Assembly: GCA_035493675.1 (NCBI GenBank)
Contig: DATJIA010000459.1
Location: forward strand, 1-50,283
Direction: 5' to 3'
Length of the DNA stretch: 50,283 nucleotides
Source: JAIOQA01 sp035493675
GTDB lineage: Bacteria > Myxococcota_A > Polyangia > Haliangiales > Haliangiaceae
This document shows, in pieces, positions 39,027-48,609 of this stretch (positions within the stretch are counted from its first letter, which is position 1; the number at the start of each line of letters is the position of its first letter). A program made the translations under genes and the position numbers. The notes under the pieces were generated by a model. The model was not told where the DNA came from, did no database searches, and saw nothing but the letters and a program-made list of their open reading frames with translations.

Positions 39027-41258
39027 GTGGACGTACAGGCCGTCTCCGCGCTCCTCGCGGCCCTGCTGATCCTCGCGATCGGCACGTCGGTCCTGCTCAA
39101 GAACCGCACCGATCGCACGTATACGTCGTTCGCCGCGTTCGCCTTCACGGTCAGCGCGTGGCAGCTCTGCAACTTCGTCTCGATCGCGACCAACTCGCAC
39201 CTCGTGCGCTGGCTCGCGCTGTGGCCCGCCGCGACGATCCCGCCCACCGCGATCGCGTTCTTCCGCGGCTTCCTCGCGCAGCCGTCGATCGGCGGCCCGC
39301 ACCGTCCGCCGCGCGTCACCCTCGCGTGGACGTTCCTCGCGTACCTCGCGCTCGTCTACTCCGCCGTCATCCACCCGATCCACGACGAGCTCTACTTCCA
39401 GCTGCCGTTCGGCGCGTACGTGTTCGGCGGCCTCTATCGCTGCGTCTACGATCTGTACGTGCAGTACCGCGCGACCGTGAAGCAGGTCGAGCGCGTGCGC
39501 ATCCGCTACCTCGCGCTCGGCGGCTTCGTCGCGATCACGCTCGCGCTCACCGACTTCCTGCCGCGCTTCGACATCGCGTTCCCGACCGCGGGCAACGTCT
39601 TGTCGATCCTCTACCTCTACTTCATCTCGCAGACGCTCTTCCGCTACCGCTTGATCGACATCAACGAGCTGGTCGGCAAGATGGCCGTGCTCGGCACGCT
39701 GGTCGCGCTCTTGTGGGCGGTCTACGGCCTCCTGCTCAGCTGGGTCGGCGGTGGCCAAGAAGGCCTGCAGCTGCTCAACGCGCTGGTCGCCTCCTTCGTG
39801 ATCTTGATCCTCTTCGAGCCGGTGCGGAACTGGCTCGAGAACGGCATCAACCGCTGGCTCGTGCGCACGCGCGCCGAGCTGCGCGGCCGCCTCGACGCCG
39901 TCCGCCGCGAGCTGTTCGGCATGGTCGACGTCGGCGAGATGGTGAAGCGCATCATCACGGCGCTCGAGGAGTCGCGCCGCGTCACCGACGCCGCGATCTA
40001 CCTCCTCGATCCCGACGGCGCCGGCTACGATCGCGCGGGCTGGTTCGGGCAGGCCCCGCCCGATCGCCTCGACGGCACCGCCGCGCGCGCGTTCCTCGAT
40101 CGCGTGCGCATGGGTCACCTCGACCTCGAGCTCTTGCGCCGCGAGCACGACGATCTCGGCGCCGATCCCGCGCACGCCGAGCGCCGCCAGATGCTCGCCG
40201 CCGCGATCGCGCAGACCGAGGAGCTCCGCGCCGCGCTGGTCTTCCCGCTGCTCGGCTCCGCCGAGACCGAGCAAGGCCCGTGGCTCCTCGGCCTCCTCGC
40301 GGTGCGCGACGATCGCGCCGCCGGCGCGTTCGATCTCGACGACATCGACATGTTCCGCCAGCTCGCGTCGCAAGCCGCGCGCGTGATCGAGAGCTCGCAG
40401 GCCTACGAGCGCGTGAAGGAGCGCGAGCGCCTCGCCGCGCTCGGCGAGATGGCCGCCGGTCTCGCGCACGAGATCCGCAACCCGCTCGGCGCGATCAAGG
40501 GCGCGGCGCAGCTGCTCATCGGCCCCGACGGTCAACCGGTCGCGCCCGGCCCCGAGACCCTCGAGTTCCTCGACATCATCGTCGAGGAGGTCAACCGCCT
40601 GAACAACGTCGTGACGCGCTTCCTCGACTACGCGCGCGCCGAGAAGGCGGAGCCGCACGGCACCGGCAAGGTCGACGTCAACGCGGTCGTCAAGAAGACC
40701 GTCACGCTCTTGCAGGGCGCGCACGACATCAAGAACGTCACGCTCGACGTCCGCCTCGACGAGCTCCTCCCGCAGGTGCACGGCGATCCCGAAGCGCTCG
40801 TGCAGGTCTTCTTGAACCTCGGCTTGAACGCGGTGCAGGCGATGCCCGACGGCGGCACGCTCGAGATCCTCACGACGCGCCGCCGCCGCTCGCGGCTCGG
40901 CTACGGCCAGTTCGCGGAGGTCCGCTTCCGCGACAATGGCGTCGGCATCGCGCGCGACAAGCTGAAGAAGCTGTTCATCCCGTTCTTCACGACCAAGTCG
41001 CGCGGCACCGGCCTCGGCCTCGCGATCTCGCAGCGCATCGTCGCCCAGCACGGCGGCACGATCGAGGTGCGCTCGACCCCGGGGCAGGGATCGACGTTCT
41101 CGGTCTTCTTGCCGGCGATCGTGCAAGTCGCCGCGCCGCGCGACGCGACTCCCGCGCCTTCGCCGCCGGCACCGAAACCCGAAACTCCGTCCGAGCCGGC
41201 CGCCGATGCCGAACCATCCGAGCCCTCACGGCCGCGTCCCGACGCGGCGATAGGATAG
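39027..41258 (+). CDS. Polytopic sensor histidine kinase with GAF domain (NtrB-like)
   Basis: 743 aa from the GTG at 39027, favoured by TATGCT six bases upstream; a longer frame would overlap selA. About eight membrane segments fill residues 4-265 (VSALLAALLILAIGTSVLL, LALWPAATIPPTAIAFFRGF, VLGTLVALLWAVYGLLLSWV, LVASFVILILFEPV). A GAF-like domain at about 295-455 follows. The H-box is GLAHEIRNPLGAIKGAAQLL, then NLGLNAVQAM, DNGVGIAR, FIPFFTTK and GTGLGLAISQ. The tail is Pro/Glu-rich. It probably controls the sigma-54 regulator encoded nine bases downstream. The signal is unknown. Confidence 0.92.
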   Translation: MDVQAVSALLAALLILAIGTSVLLKNRTDRTYTSFAAFAFTVSAWQLCNFVSIATNSHLVRWLALWPAATIPPTAIAFFRGFLAQPSIGGPHRPPRVTLAWTFLAYLALVYSAVIHPIHDELYFQLPFGAYVFGGLYRCVYDLYVQYRATVKQVERVRIRYLALGGFVAITLALTDFLPRFDIAFPTAGNVLSILYLYFISQTLFRYRLIDINELVGKMAVLGTLVALLWAVYGLLLSWVGGGQEGLQLLNALVASFVILILFEPVRNWLENGINRWLVRTRAELRGRLDAVRRELFGMVDVGEMVKRIITALEESRRVTDAAIYLLDPDGAGYDRAGWFGQAPPDRLDGTAARAFLDRVRMGHLDLELLRREHDDLGADPAHAERRQMLAAAIAQTEELRAALVFPLLGSAETEQGPWLLGLLAVRDDRAAGAFDLDDIDMFRQLASQAARVIESSQAYERVKERERLAALGEMAAGLAHEIRNPLGAIKGAAQLLIGPDGQPVAPGPETLEFLDIIVEEVNRLNNVVTRFLDYARAEKAEPHGTGKVDVNAVVKKTVTLLQGAHDIKNVTLDVRLDELLPQVHGDPEALVQVFLNLGLNAVQAMPDGGTLEILTTRRRRSRLGYGQFAEVRFRDNGVGIARDKLKKLFIPFFTTKSRGTGLGLAISQRIVAQHGGTIEVRSTPGQGSTFSVFLPAIVQVAAPRDATPAPSPPAPKPETPSEPAADAEPSEPSRPRPDAAIG

Positions 41259-41261
41259 AGT
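41256..41261 (+). promoter_or_regulatory. Candidate -10 element (TAGAGT), leaderless start
   Basis: TAGAGT ends six bases before the GTG at 41268. It overlaps the stop of the histidine kinase gene (TAG 41256-41258), so the regulator could have its own promoter as well as read-through. An alternative is TAGGAT at 41251-41256. Confidence 0.35.
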
Positions 41262-41267
41262 CCGACC

Positions 41268-42737
<1,470 letters not shown>

Positions 42738-42742
42738 TGTGT

Positions 42743-42748
42743 TAGGCT
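42743..42748 (+). promoter_or_regulatory. Candidate -10 element (TAGGCT)
   Basis: TAGGCT ends ten bases before the TTG at 42759, giving a very short leader. The surrounding GTGTTAGGCTG resembles GTGTTAGGTTG upstream of the BMC operon. Confidence 0.35.
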
Positions 42749-42758
42749 GAGCGCCGAC

Positions 42759-44156
42759 TTGCGGGGGCGCCTTCTCTTAGCCTTGAGCCTGTTGTCGTCT
42801 GGGGTCGGCGGAGCTGCACACGCAGGTCCGGACTCCGAGGTCCCGAGCTCGTTCGATCCCGATCACGGCTTCGGCGCGCACGTCACGCTCGACTACGACT
42901 TCTCGTACCGGCACAGCGTGATCGAGCGCGAGACGATCGACGGCACCGCGACGCCCGGCCAGGACCCGACGCAGCTGCGCCGCGAATTCATCTTCTCGTC
43001 CCAGCGCCACACGATCGTCCCGAAGATCGAGCTCGGCATCTTCCACGACGTCTGGATCTACGGCGCCCTGCCCTACGTGCTGACCGACTCGCGCCAGCTC
43101 GAATTCGATCAGCAGCAGACGCCGTGCACGTTCACCGGCACCGAGCCGGCGTGCGTGAACCGCGCGAATTCGTCGACGATCGCCGACGGCCTCTTGCCGA
43201 TGACCGGCTTCGACGCCCACGACCCGACGGTCGGCTTCACCGATCCGTCGTCGGCGCTGATCTTCCGCGGTCCCGATCGCTCGGGCCTCGATCAGATCTA
43301 TCTCGGGCTCGGCTGGGCGCCGATGAACCAGCGCCGCGACGACACCAAGCCGACGTGGAAGCTCGGCGCCGAGCTGCGGCTCGCGGTCGGCAAGGTCGCG
43401 AAGCTCGATCGCACGATGCCGTCGCGCGAGAACGGCGTCGGCGAAGGCGTCGACGAGATCCGCCTGTGGACGACGTTCGCGCGCAAGCGCGGGTGGGCGG
43501 AGCCGTACGTCGAGCTGTCGTGGCAGGCGCCGATCGGGCACACCAAGGACTCGCCGTTCAACGATCCGGGCTTCGGCGCGCGCCGCACCGACAAGCAGCA
43601 AGAGGCGTCGGTGCGCGCGGGCTTCGAGGCGATCGCCGTCGACAACCAGGTCGATCACGAGCGCTTCTCGCTCGACTTCTCCGGCGTCGCGGCCGCGCAC
43701 TTCGAAGGCCGCGCGTACAGCGAGATGTGGGAAGTGTTCGCGTTCGCCGGCGACGCGGCCGGCGGCGGACCGCTCGTCCTCGACGCCGATCCGACGCAAT
43801 CGGGCGTGCAGGCGCTCTCGCATCCCGGCGTCTCGAACGTCGAGAACTACCTCGAGCTCGGCGGCCGCCTTTCGGCGCGCGCCGAGATCGGCTCGCGCGT
43901 GCACCTCGCCGCGTTCGGTCAGTTCCGCGGCGAGACCCAGCACATCATCTCGTTCACCGACGCGGGCGTCGATCTCCCGACCTGCACCGCGAACACGACG
44001 ACCGGCTGCGAGGACGAATCGAACGAGGTCGTGAACCCCGGCACCGCCGAGGTCAACCCGCTGCACGTGCCGATCATCGATCTGGTCGGCCACCGCTACC
44101 GCTCGGTCGGCGCGATGACCTTCGACATCGGCGCCGAGCTGCAGATCCTGTTCTGA
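42759..44156 (+). CDS. Putative outer-membrane beta-barrel protein
   Basis: 465 aa from TTG. That start gives a clean signal peptide (MRGRLLLALSLLSSGVGGAA, cleavage after AHA). The mature part has alternating strands with aromatic ends: GFGAHVTLDYDFSYRHSVIE, HTIVPKIELGIFHDVWIYGA, GAELRLAVGKVAKLDRTMPS, EPYVELSWQAPIG and LSARAEIGSRVHLAAFGQFR, ending in MTFDIGAELQILF with a terminal Phe typical of BamA substrates. A Cys pair (TPCTFTGTEPAC) and another (PTCTANTTTGC) lie in loops. It follows the NtrBC-like pair and could be one of their targets. No family name is offered. Confidence 0.78.
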   Translation: MRGRLLLALSLLSSGVGGAAHAGPDSEVPSSFDPDHGFGAHVTLDYDFSYRHSVIERETIDGTATPGQDPTQLRREFIFSSQRHTIVPKIELGIFHDVWIYGALPYVLTDSRQLEFDQQQTPCTFTGTEPACVNRANSSTIADGLLPMTGFDAHDPTVGFTDPSSALIFRGPDRSGLDQIYLGLGWAPMNQRRDDTKPTWKLGAELRLAVGKVAKLDRTMPSRENGVGEGVDEIRLWTTFARKRGWAEPYVELSWQAPIGHTKDSPFNDPGFGARRTDKQQEASVRAGFEAIAVDNQVDHERFSLDFSGVAAAHFEGRAYSEMWEVFAFAGDAAGGGPLVLDADPTQSGVQALSHPGVSNVENYLELGGRLSARAEIGSRVHLAAFGQFRGETQHIISFTDAGVDLPTCTANTTTGCEDESNEVVNPGTAEVNPLHVPIIDLVGHRYRSVGAMTFDIGAELQILF

Positions 44157-44160
44157 CGCC

Positions 44161-45771
44161 TCAGAACTGGAACGTGTAGCGAAACTTTCCGCCGTTCTCC
44201 GTCTTGGCAAAGTCGGCGCCACGCAGCGCGGACTCGATACACACTGCCAAGGTGAACAGCTGCGTGTCGTTAGGGAACGAATCCATCACGTGACCATCGG
44301 GCGCGACCACGACGTCCATCACGAGGGTGCCCCGCGCGTCGGGATGGTCTGCTCCACACGCGGTGATCGCAGGGCGCGCCGTCGCGAGTCCGTCGGAGAT
44401 CATCGTCCGATCGAGGGTCGTGGGAAGATCACTACTGCTCGCTACGGTATGTCGATTTGTTCTCCGCTCGGGATTGGGACTGGCGGCAATCCGAGCGTCC
44501 GACGTTGTCGCCGCGCTGTCGTCGAGACCGGCATCAACGACGCTCGATGAAGCGCGCGCTTGCTCGAGCGCCGCATCGGGACTGGCGCTCGCGTCTGGGG
44601 TGACCGGCGAGCTTCGGACGGGAGCGTCGGTCTCTCCGCCTGCAACGGTCACCGACGCGGGGGCACCGCCTCCCGCGTGCCCGAGGGCCACATATGAGAT
44701 CACGGCGACAGCACCGACACCAACTGCCACGAGTCCGAACCACAAGGACTTCGCTGGTGCTCGATGGGACGTCGAAGCAACCGCGGCAGTGCCAAGCGTT
44801 GTGGTCGCCGGCTGTACCACACTCACCGCACTCGACCGCACGTCGTCGAGCGGCGGAGGCGGACGTACGTCGATCGGCACCGATGGCGCGCGAAACGTCG
44901 TCGCCGAGACTGAAGCGGGCGGTGGAACCGCGAGTTGCGCGACGATCTCGTCGATCTTCGAGATGAGCGCAGCGCACGAAGCCGGCCGATCGTCGCGTCG
45001 CTTCTGCAAGAGCGACATCGCAAGCCCCTCGGCCAATGGCGGCACTGTCGGCACACGCGTCCGCAGCGGCAAAGGAGCGTCGCGAAGATGCGCAGCGATC
45101 AGCTCCAATCCTCCGTGACCGAATGGAGGCTTCCCGCAGATCATTTCGTAGAGTATGCAGCCCAGCGCGTAGAGATCCGTGCGTGCATCGACCGCCGCCG
45201 CGCTCTCGCACTGTTCGGGCGCCATGTACGCGGGCGTGCCGAAGACGCCCTGTGTCTTCAGCGTCGAGGCCCCGCCGTCGCCAAGCTTCGCGATGCCGAA
45301 GTCGAGCACCTTGATTCGCTCGCCTCCCACAACGTCCGGATCTGGCACGACGAACAGGTTGGCCGGCTTTAGATCTCGATGCACGATGCCGCGCTCGTGC
45401 GCAGCGCCGATCGCGCCCGCGCTCTGTCGCAAGAAGCGCAACGCCTTCTCTAGCGGAATAGCGCCGCGTGCGAGCCTCGTCTCGAGGTCCTCGCCTGATA
45501 GCCGCTCCATCAGGAGATACGCCCGATCGCGGTGGTACCCGACGTTGTGAACAGCGACGATCCCTGGATGACGTATCGAAGCCGCAGCGCGTGCCTCGTT
45601 GAAGAACCGCGTGACGATCTCGCGGTTCGCGGACATCTCCGGCTTCAAGACCTTGAGAACGGCGTCAGCGCCTGACGTCCCATGTCGCGCGAAATACACC
45701 TCGCCGAAGCCACCTTTGTCCTCCGACGCGGCGCGATCGACACGGTAACCGTGGATCTCCTCCCCGATCAT
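44161..45771 (-). CDS. Ser/Thr kinase with AgmX-like C-terminal domain; odd base composition
   Basis: 536 aa. The kinase domain is complete: KGGFGEVYFARH, Lys40, HRDLKPAN (Asp133), DFG at 157-159 and PAYMAPEQ. A Pro/Val-rich linker leads to a membrane segment (LWFGLVAVGVGAVAVISYVA). After a Ser/Asp-rich stalk, the end looks like an AgmX/PglI or TonB-C domain (GTLVMDVVVAPDGHVMDSFP to GKFRYTFQF). Codon use differs from the neighbours: bases 45541-45600 hold 36 G+C of 60 and 44461-44520 hold 41, against 45 of 60 at 45901-45960. This suggests recent acquisition or a different expression class. It converges on the outer-membrane protein gene with a 4-base gap. Confidence 0.9.
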   Translation of the reverse strand: MIGEEIHGYRVDRAASEDKGGFGEVYFARHGTSGADAVLKVLKPEMSANREIVTRFFNEARAAASIRHPGIVAVHNVGYHRDRAYLLMERLSGEDLETRLARGAIPLEKALRFLRQSAGAIGAAHERGIVHRDLKPANLFVVPDPDVVGGERIKVLDFGIAKLGDGGASTLKTQGVFGTPAYMAPEQCESAAAVDARTDLYALGCILYEMICGKPPFGHGGLELIAAHLRDAPLPLRTRVPTVPPLAEGLAMSLLQKRRDDRPASCAALISKIDEIVAQLAVPPPASVSATTFRAPSVPIDVRPPPPLDDVRSSAVSVVQPATTTLGTAAVASTSHRAPAKSLWFGLVAVGVGAVAVISYVALGHAGGGAPASVTVAGGETDAPVRSSPVTPDASASPDAALEQARASSSVVDAGLDDSAATTSDARIAASPNPERRTNRHTVASSSDLPTTLDRTMISDGLATARPAITACGADHPDARGTLVMDVVVAPDGHVMDSFPNDTQLFTLAVCIESALRGADFAKTENGGKFRYTFQF

Positions 45772-45839
45772 CGAGCAAGCGTCGCCGCCGGCACGGGTAG
45801 CGGTCAAGTGAGCGCGGGCTCCGAGAATTCCTGTTGTCG

Positions 45840-46994
45840 CTAGTGCGCGATCGCGGTGAGCCGCTCTTCGCCGTTCGCGGTCGGCGTCACGCACCACGAC
45901 AGCGTGCCGGTCGGCAGCGCGTCGATGCCGAGCGCGTAGGCGGGCAGCTGCCAGGTCTCGGGCGTCGGCGGGGTCGGCGCGGCGAAGAACGCGCGCACGA
46001 AGTCGGGATCGATCGCGATCGCTTCCCAGGTGCCGCCGTCGGCGGGGACGAGCGCGACATCGGTGTGTTGGAACGTCGTGCGCGGCGCGCGATGGCCGAT
46101 CACCTTGCAGCCGCCCATCACCTGCTGCGGCGTGCACGCGCCGAGGATCTCGCCCGAGTCGGTCAGCGCGTAGGTGGTGCGAAACGCGCGCGTGCCGCGC
46201 GGCAGCCCGGCGGGCGCGCGGCGCGAGCCGAACGCGAATCGCGCCGATCGATCCGACAGCGCGACCTGCTCGCGCCACTGCGCGACGAAGCTCGCGACCT
46301 CCGCGACGAACGCCACGTCGTCGAAGACCAGGGTCGCGCCGGGATCGAGCGACGGATCGATCGCGCGCGGATCGAACGACACGCGGCCGCCGAGCCCGTA
46401 GACCGTGACCGGATGCGGCGCGACGCGCAGCGCGGCGGCGAACGCCGACTTCGACACGAGGATCGCGTGCGGCGCCGGCGGCGGCGACGCGCGCAGCTCG
46501 AGCCGGAAGCCGTGATCGTCTTCGCTCAGCTCGAACGACGCGTGCGGCTCGTCGGCGCGCGCGTACGCGAGCTCGCCGTGGATCGATCGCGCATCGCGCG
46601 TCGCGAAGCCGCGCGCCTCGAAGTCGTCGGCGAGCGCCTGCGCCGGCACGGAATCGCCGCACGCGAGGGCGGTCTCGTGATCGTGCGTGACGTAGCGACA
46701 TCCATCGGGCGCCGGGTCCTCGCGCGTGGCGACCGCGAACAGATAGCCGTAGGTCGTCGTCGTGTCGCTGCGGCTCAGCTCGCGCATCGGTCGCGACGGA
46801 TCGATGCCGGCGCGCGCGACGACCGCGGAGCGGCCCGGGTCCGTCATCGGCCGCACGCCCGCGTTCGCCATCACCGCGAAGCCGCCCCAGCGCGTCTCGA
46901 CGCGCGCGCGGAAGTCGACCGAGCCGCTCTCGACGAACGTCCAGTCACTCCACCCGAGCCATGCGTGCGCGACGACGGCGCAGATCCCGATCAT
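45840..46994 (-). CDS. Exported hypothetical protein
   Basis: 384 aa from the ATG at 46994. A stop codon lies 12 codons upstream in this frame and no other start fits. The N-terminus MIGICAVVAHAWLGWSDW is short and hydrophobic, probably an anchor or a weak signal. The rest has no recognised domain; readable stretches are TTTTYGYLFAVATREDPAPD, GDSVPAQALADDFEARGFAT and TFQHTDVALVPADGGTWEAI. Five Cys are in the mature part. GC use is normal for the window. Its promoter may be in the spacer after the transposase stop. Confidence 0.62.
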   Translation of the reverse strand: MIGICAVVAHAWLGWSDWTFVESGSVDFRARVETRWGGFAVMANAGVRPMTDPGRSAVVARAGIDPSRPMRELSRSDTTTTYGYLFAVATREDPAPDGCRYVTHDHETALACGDSVPAQALADDFEARGFATRDARSIHGELAYARADEPHASFELSEDDHGFRLELRASPPPAPHAILVSKSAFAAALRVAPHPVTVYGLGGRVSFDPRAIDPSLDPGATLVFDDVAFVAEVASFVAQWREQVALSDRSARFAFGSRRAPAGLPRGTRAFRTTYALTDSGEILGACTPQQVMGGCKVIGHRAPRTTFQHTDVALVPADGGTWEAIAIDPDFVRAFFAAPTPPTPETWQLPAYALGIDALPTGTLSWCVTPTANGEERLTAIAH

Positions 46995-47079
46995 CGCGAT
47001 CGATGACGCACGACTCGCGCGATCGATCTACTCCGTGCGCCGGTCGCGGGACGATCGCGCTCGTATCGGCCATGCGGCG

Positions 47080-47085
47080 AGCCTA
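47080..47085 (-). promoter_or_regulatory. TAGGCT hexamer before an ATG out of frame with the next gene
   Basis: On the minus strand TAGGCT CGCCGC ATG has the same arrangement as at 21561 and 48616, with the ATG at 47073. It overlaps the stop codon of the transposase gene. That ATG opens only a 42-codon frame and is not in frame with the gene at 46994, so the start at 46994 or the sequence between deserves checking. Confidence 0.3.
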
Positions 47086-47811
47086 CGCCGCCTCGAGCTC
47101 GCGCGGTCCGGGCCGCTCGCGCGGATCGATCAAGCCGTATCGGCGCCAGCCCTTCGTGAGCAGCCACAGCGTCGCGTATTTCACGGGTAAGGCTTGATAG
47201 CCGGGCGGTGGGCGAAAGCCTGCGATGTGCTCGTGGCCGCGCCAACCGTCGAAGGCGATCGAGCTCGAGAACGGATCGAGCTTCCAGCCACGCGCCTTGT
47301 CTTCGCGGTGCTTGCGCCAGTTGTTCAGCACGTACGCGAACGCGTTGCGCACCTGGCGCGGCGTCGTGAGCTGCTGCGCGTGATAGCGATCGCGGAAGAC
47401 GCGGCCCCGGCGCCGACTCGCGCGATTGATCCGGCGCGCGAACGAGATCTCGAACGCGCGGACGCCGCGTGACAGCGCGCGTTCGTCGTTCGCCTCGACG
47501 ATCAAGTGCACGTGCGTCGCCTGGATGCTCACCTGCACGACGCGAAAGTCCTCGCGGGGCACCATGCGGATCAGCGCCCAGCTCGCGCACTGGTACGCCT
47601 TGCGGCGGCGGAGCTTCGGCACGTCGCGCTCGACGCGCACGGTGACGTGCACCGGATGATGTCGTGACAGCCGCGGCCGCGCCACGTGCGGCATCCCGGC
47701 CTTGACGCCGTTCGCCGGCTTGCGCCCCGCGCCCTCCCGTCGGCCACCGTGCATTCGTTTTCGCGGCGTCTTCGTCTTCGGGAACCGGATCGCGAGCTGC
47801 GCTCTCCTCAC
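47083..47811 (-). CDS. REP-associated tyrosine transposase (RAYT, IS200-like Y1 family)
   Basis: 242 aa from GTG, with GGGAGGG just upstream. The HUH motif is ATHVHLIVEAND with His-x-His, and the catalytic Tyr is probably in AFAYVLNNWRKHRED. SRHHPVHVTVRV and RVFRDRYHAQQL are also typical of single-domain Y1 transposases. A basic 40-residue N-terminal extension (RKRMHGGRREGAGRKPANG) is unusual but seen in some RAYTs. Such proteins cut single-stranded DNA at REP hairpins and are usually single-copy and non-mobile. I found no REP-like palindromes flanking it. Its GC content looks slightly lower at the 5' end. Confidence 0.88.
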   Translation of the reverse strand: MRRAQLAIRFPKTKTPRKRMHGGRREGAGRKPANGVKAGMPHVARPRLSRHHPVHVTVRVERDVPKLRRRKAYQCASWALIRMVPREDFRVVQVSIQATHVHLIVEANDERALSRGVRAFEISFARRINRASRRRGRVFRDRYHAQQLTTPRQVRNAFAYVLNNWRKHREDKARGWKLDPFSSSIAFDGWRGHEHIAGFRPPPGYQALPVKYATLWLLTKGWRRYGLIDPRERPGPRELEAA

Positions 47812-47838
47812 GACCCTCCCTCGTCTTCCATGATTCGG

Positions 47839-47866
47839 CTTATATCATTTTCGACCAGACACGCAA
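47839..47866 (-). promoter_or_regulatory. Sigma-70-type promoter for the RAYT gene
   Basis: On the minus strand TTGCGT (complement of 47861-47866) and TATAAG (complement of 47839-47844) are 16 bases apart. The start would be near 47832, leaving about 20 bases of leader with a GGGAGGG ribosome site. It is the most AT-rich patch of the 273-base spacer 47812-48084. I see no gene or repeat in the rest of that spacer. Confidence 0.5.
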
Positions 47867-48084
47867 GAAGACTTCGGCGGGTGAAGGCTCTCCGGCGCCG
47901 CACGGATGAGGCACGCGGCACGTCCCTTTGCGTTTCCCGAGCGCGGGGCCTCGGCGCGCGCGCCCGCGGTCACGCGATCACGAGGCTCCGCGCCGTCGCG
48001 TTCGAGATCTTCGGTTCCGGACCAGCGCGAACGCTGTCGGACGGCGAAGGACGATGAAGAACGATGCGATCCGGTGCGAAGGGG

Positions 48085-48609
48085 CTACTGCGCGCGCAGG
48101 TACGCCATCGCCTTGTCGTAGTCGCCGCCGCCGAGCTTGCGGCGCCACTGCTCGAGGAAGATCGACTTGCCGCAGAACCAGACGCCGTCGAAGCGCCAGG
48201 TGCCGCCGTCGTCGCGGAACATGAGCTTCGCGCAGTCGCCGTCGTCGCCCGGGTGGCGGACCGCGACGAACCAGAGGTGATCGCCTTGCTCCCACGCCTG
48301 CTCGATCCGCATGTGCGGCACGCAGATCGCCGCGACGCCGCGCGCGCGCTCCTCCCCGCCGACGACGCGATCGGCCTCGGCGACGAACGCGGCGCGCTGA
48401 TCGTCGGTGAGATCCTTCCAGTGATCGATCACGCGCGGCGCGAACGCGCTCGCGTCGAAGACCTGCGCGACCATCGAGCTCAAGCGCGCGCCGGGCTGCT
48501 TGCACTCGGTGCGCGCCGCGGCGATCGCGCCGCGCACGGAGCGTGCACGAGGCGCCGCCGCGGCCATCGACGAGACGCACACCCCCACCAGCGCGATCGC
48601 GAGCTTCAT
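48085..48609 (-). CDS. Small secreted protein of unknown function
   Basis: 174 aa. MKLAIALVGVCVSSMAAAAP is a cleavable signal peptide (cleavage after AAA). The mature part has helical and strand segments that recall MlaC/NTF2-like periplasmic proteins (AFAPRVIDHWKDLTDDQRAA, HLWFVAVRHPGD and GGTWRFDGVWFCGKSIFL), but the match is weak and it is shorter than MlaC. Four Cys are present in the mature region. Its ATG overlaps the stop of the permease gene (ATGA), and TAGGCT lies six bases upstream, inside the permease gene. A link to metal uptake is possible but unproven. Confidence 0.65.
   Translation of the reverse strand: MKLAIALVGVCVSSMAAAAPRARSVRGAIAAARTECKQPGARLSSMVAQVFDASAFAPRVIDHWKDLTDDQRAAFVAEADRVVGGEERARGVAAICVPHMRIEQAWEQGDHLWFVAVRHPGDDGDCAKLMFRDDGGTWRFDGVWFCGKSIFLEQWRRKLGGGDYDKAMAYLRAQ

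Noticed and set aside
48085..48609. The secreted 174-aa protein as the substrate-binding protein of the adjacent metal transporter.
   Set aside because: It is too short for a cluster A-I metal-binding protein and lacks their His-rich loop and conserved ligands.
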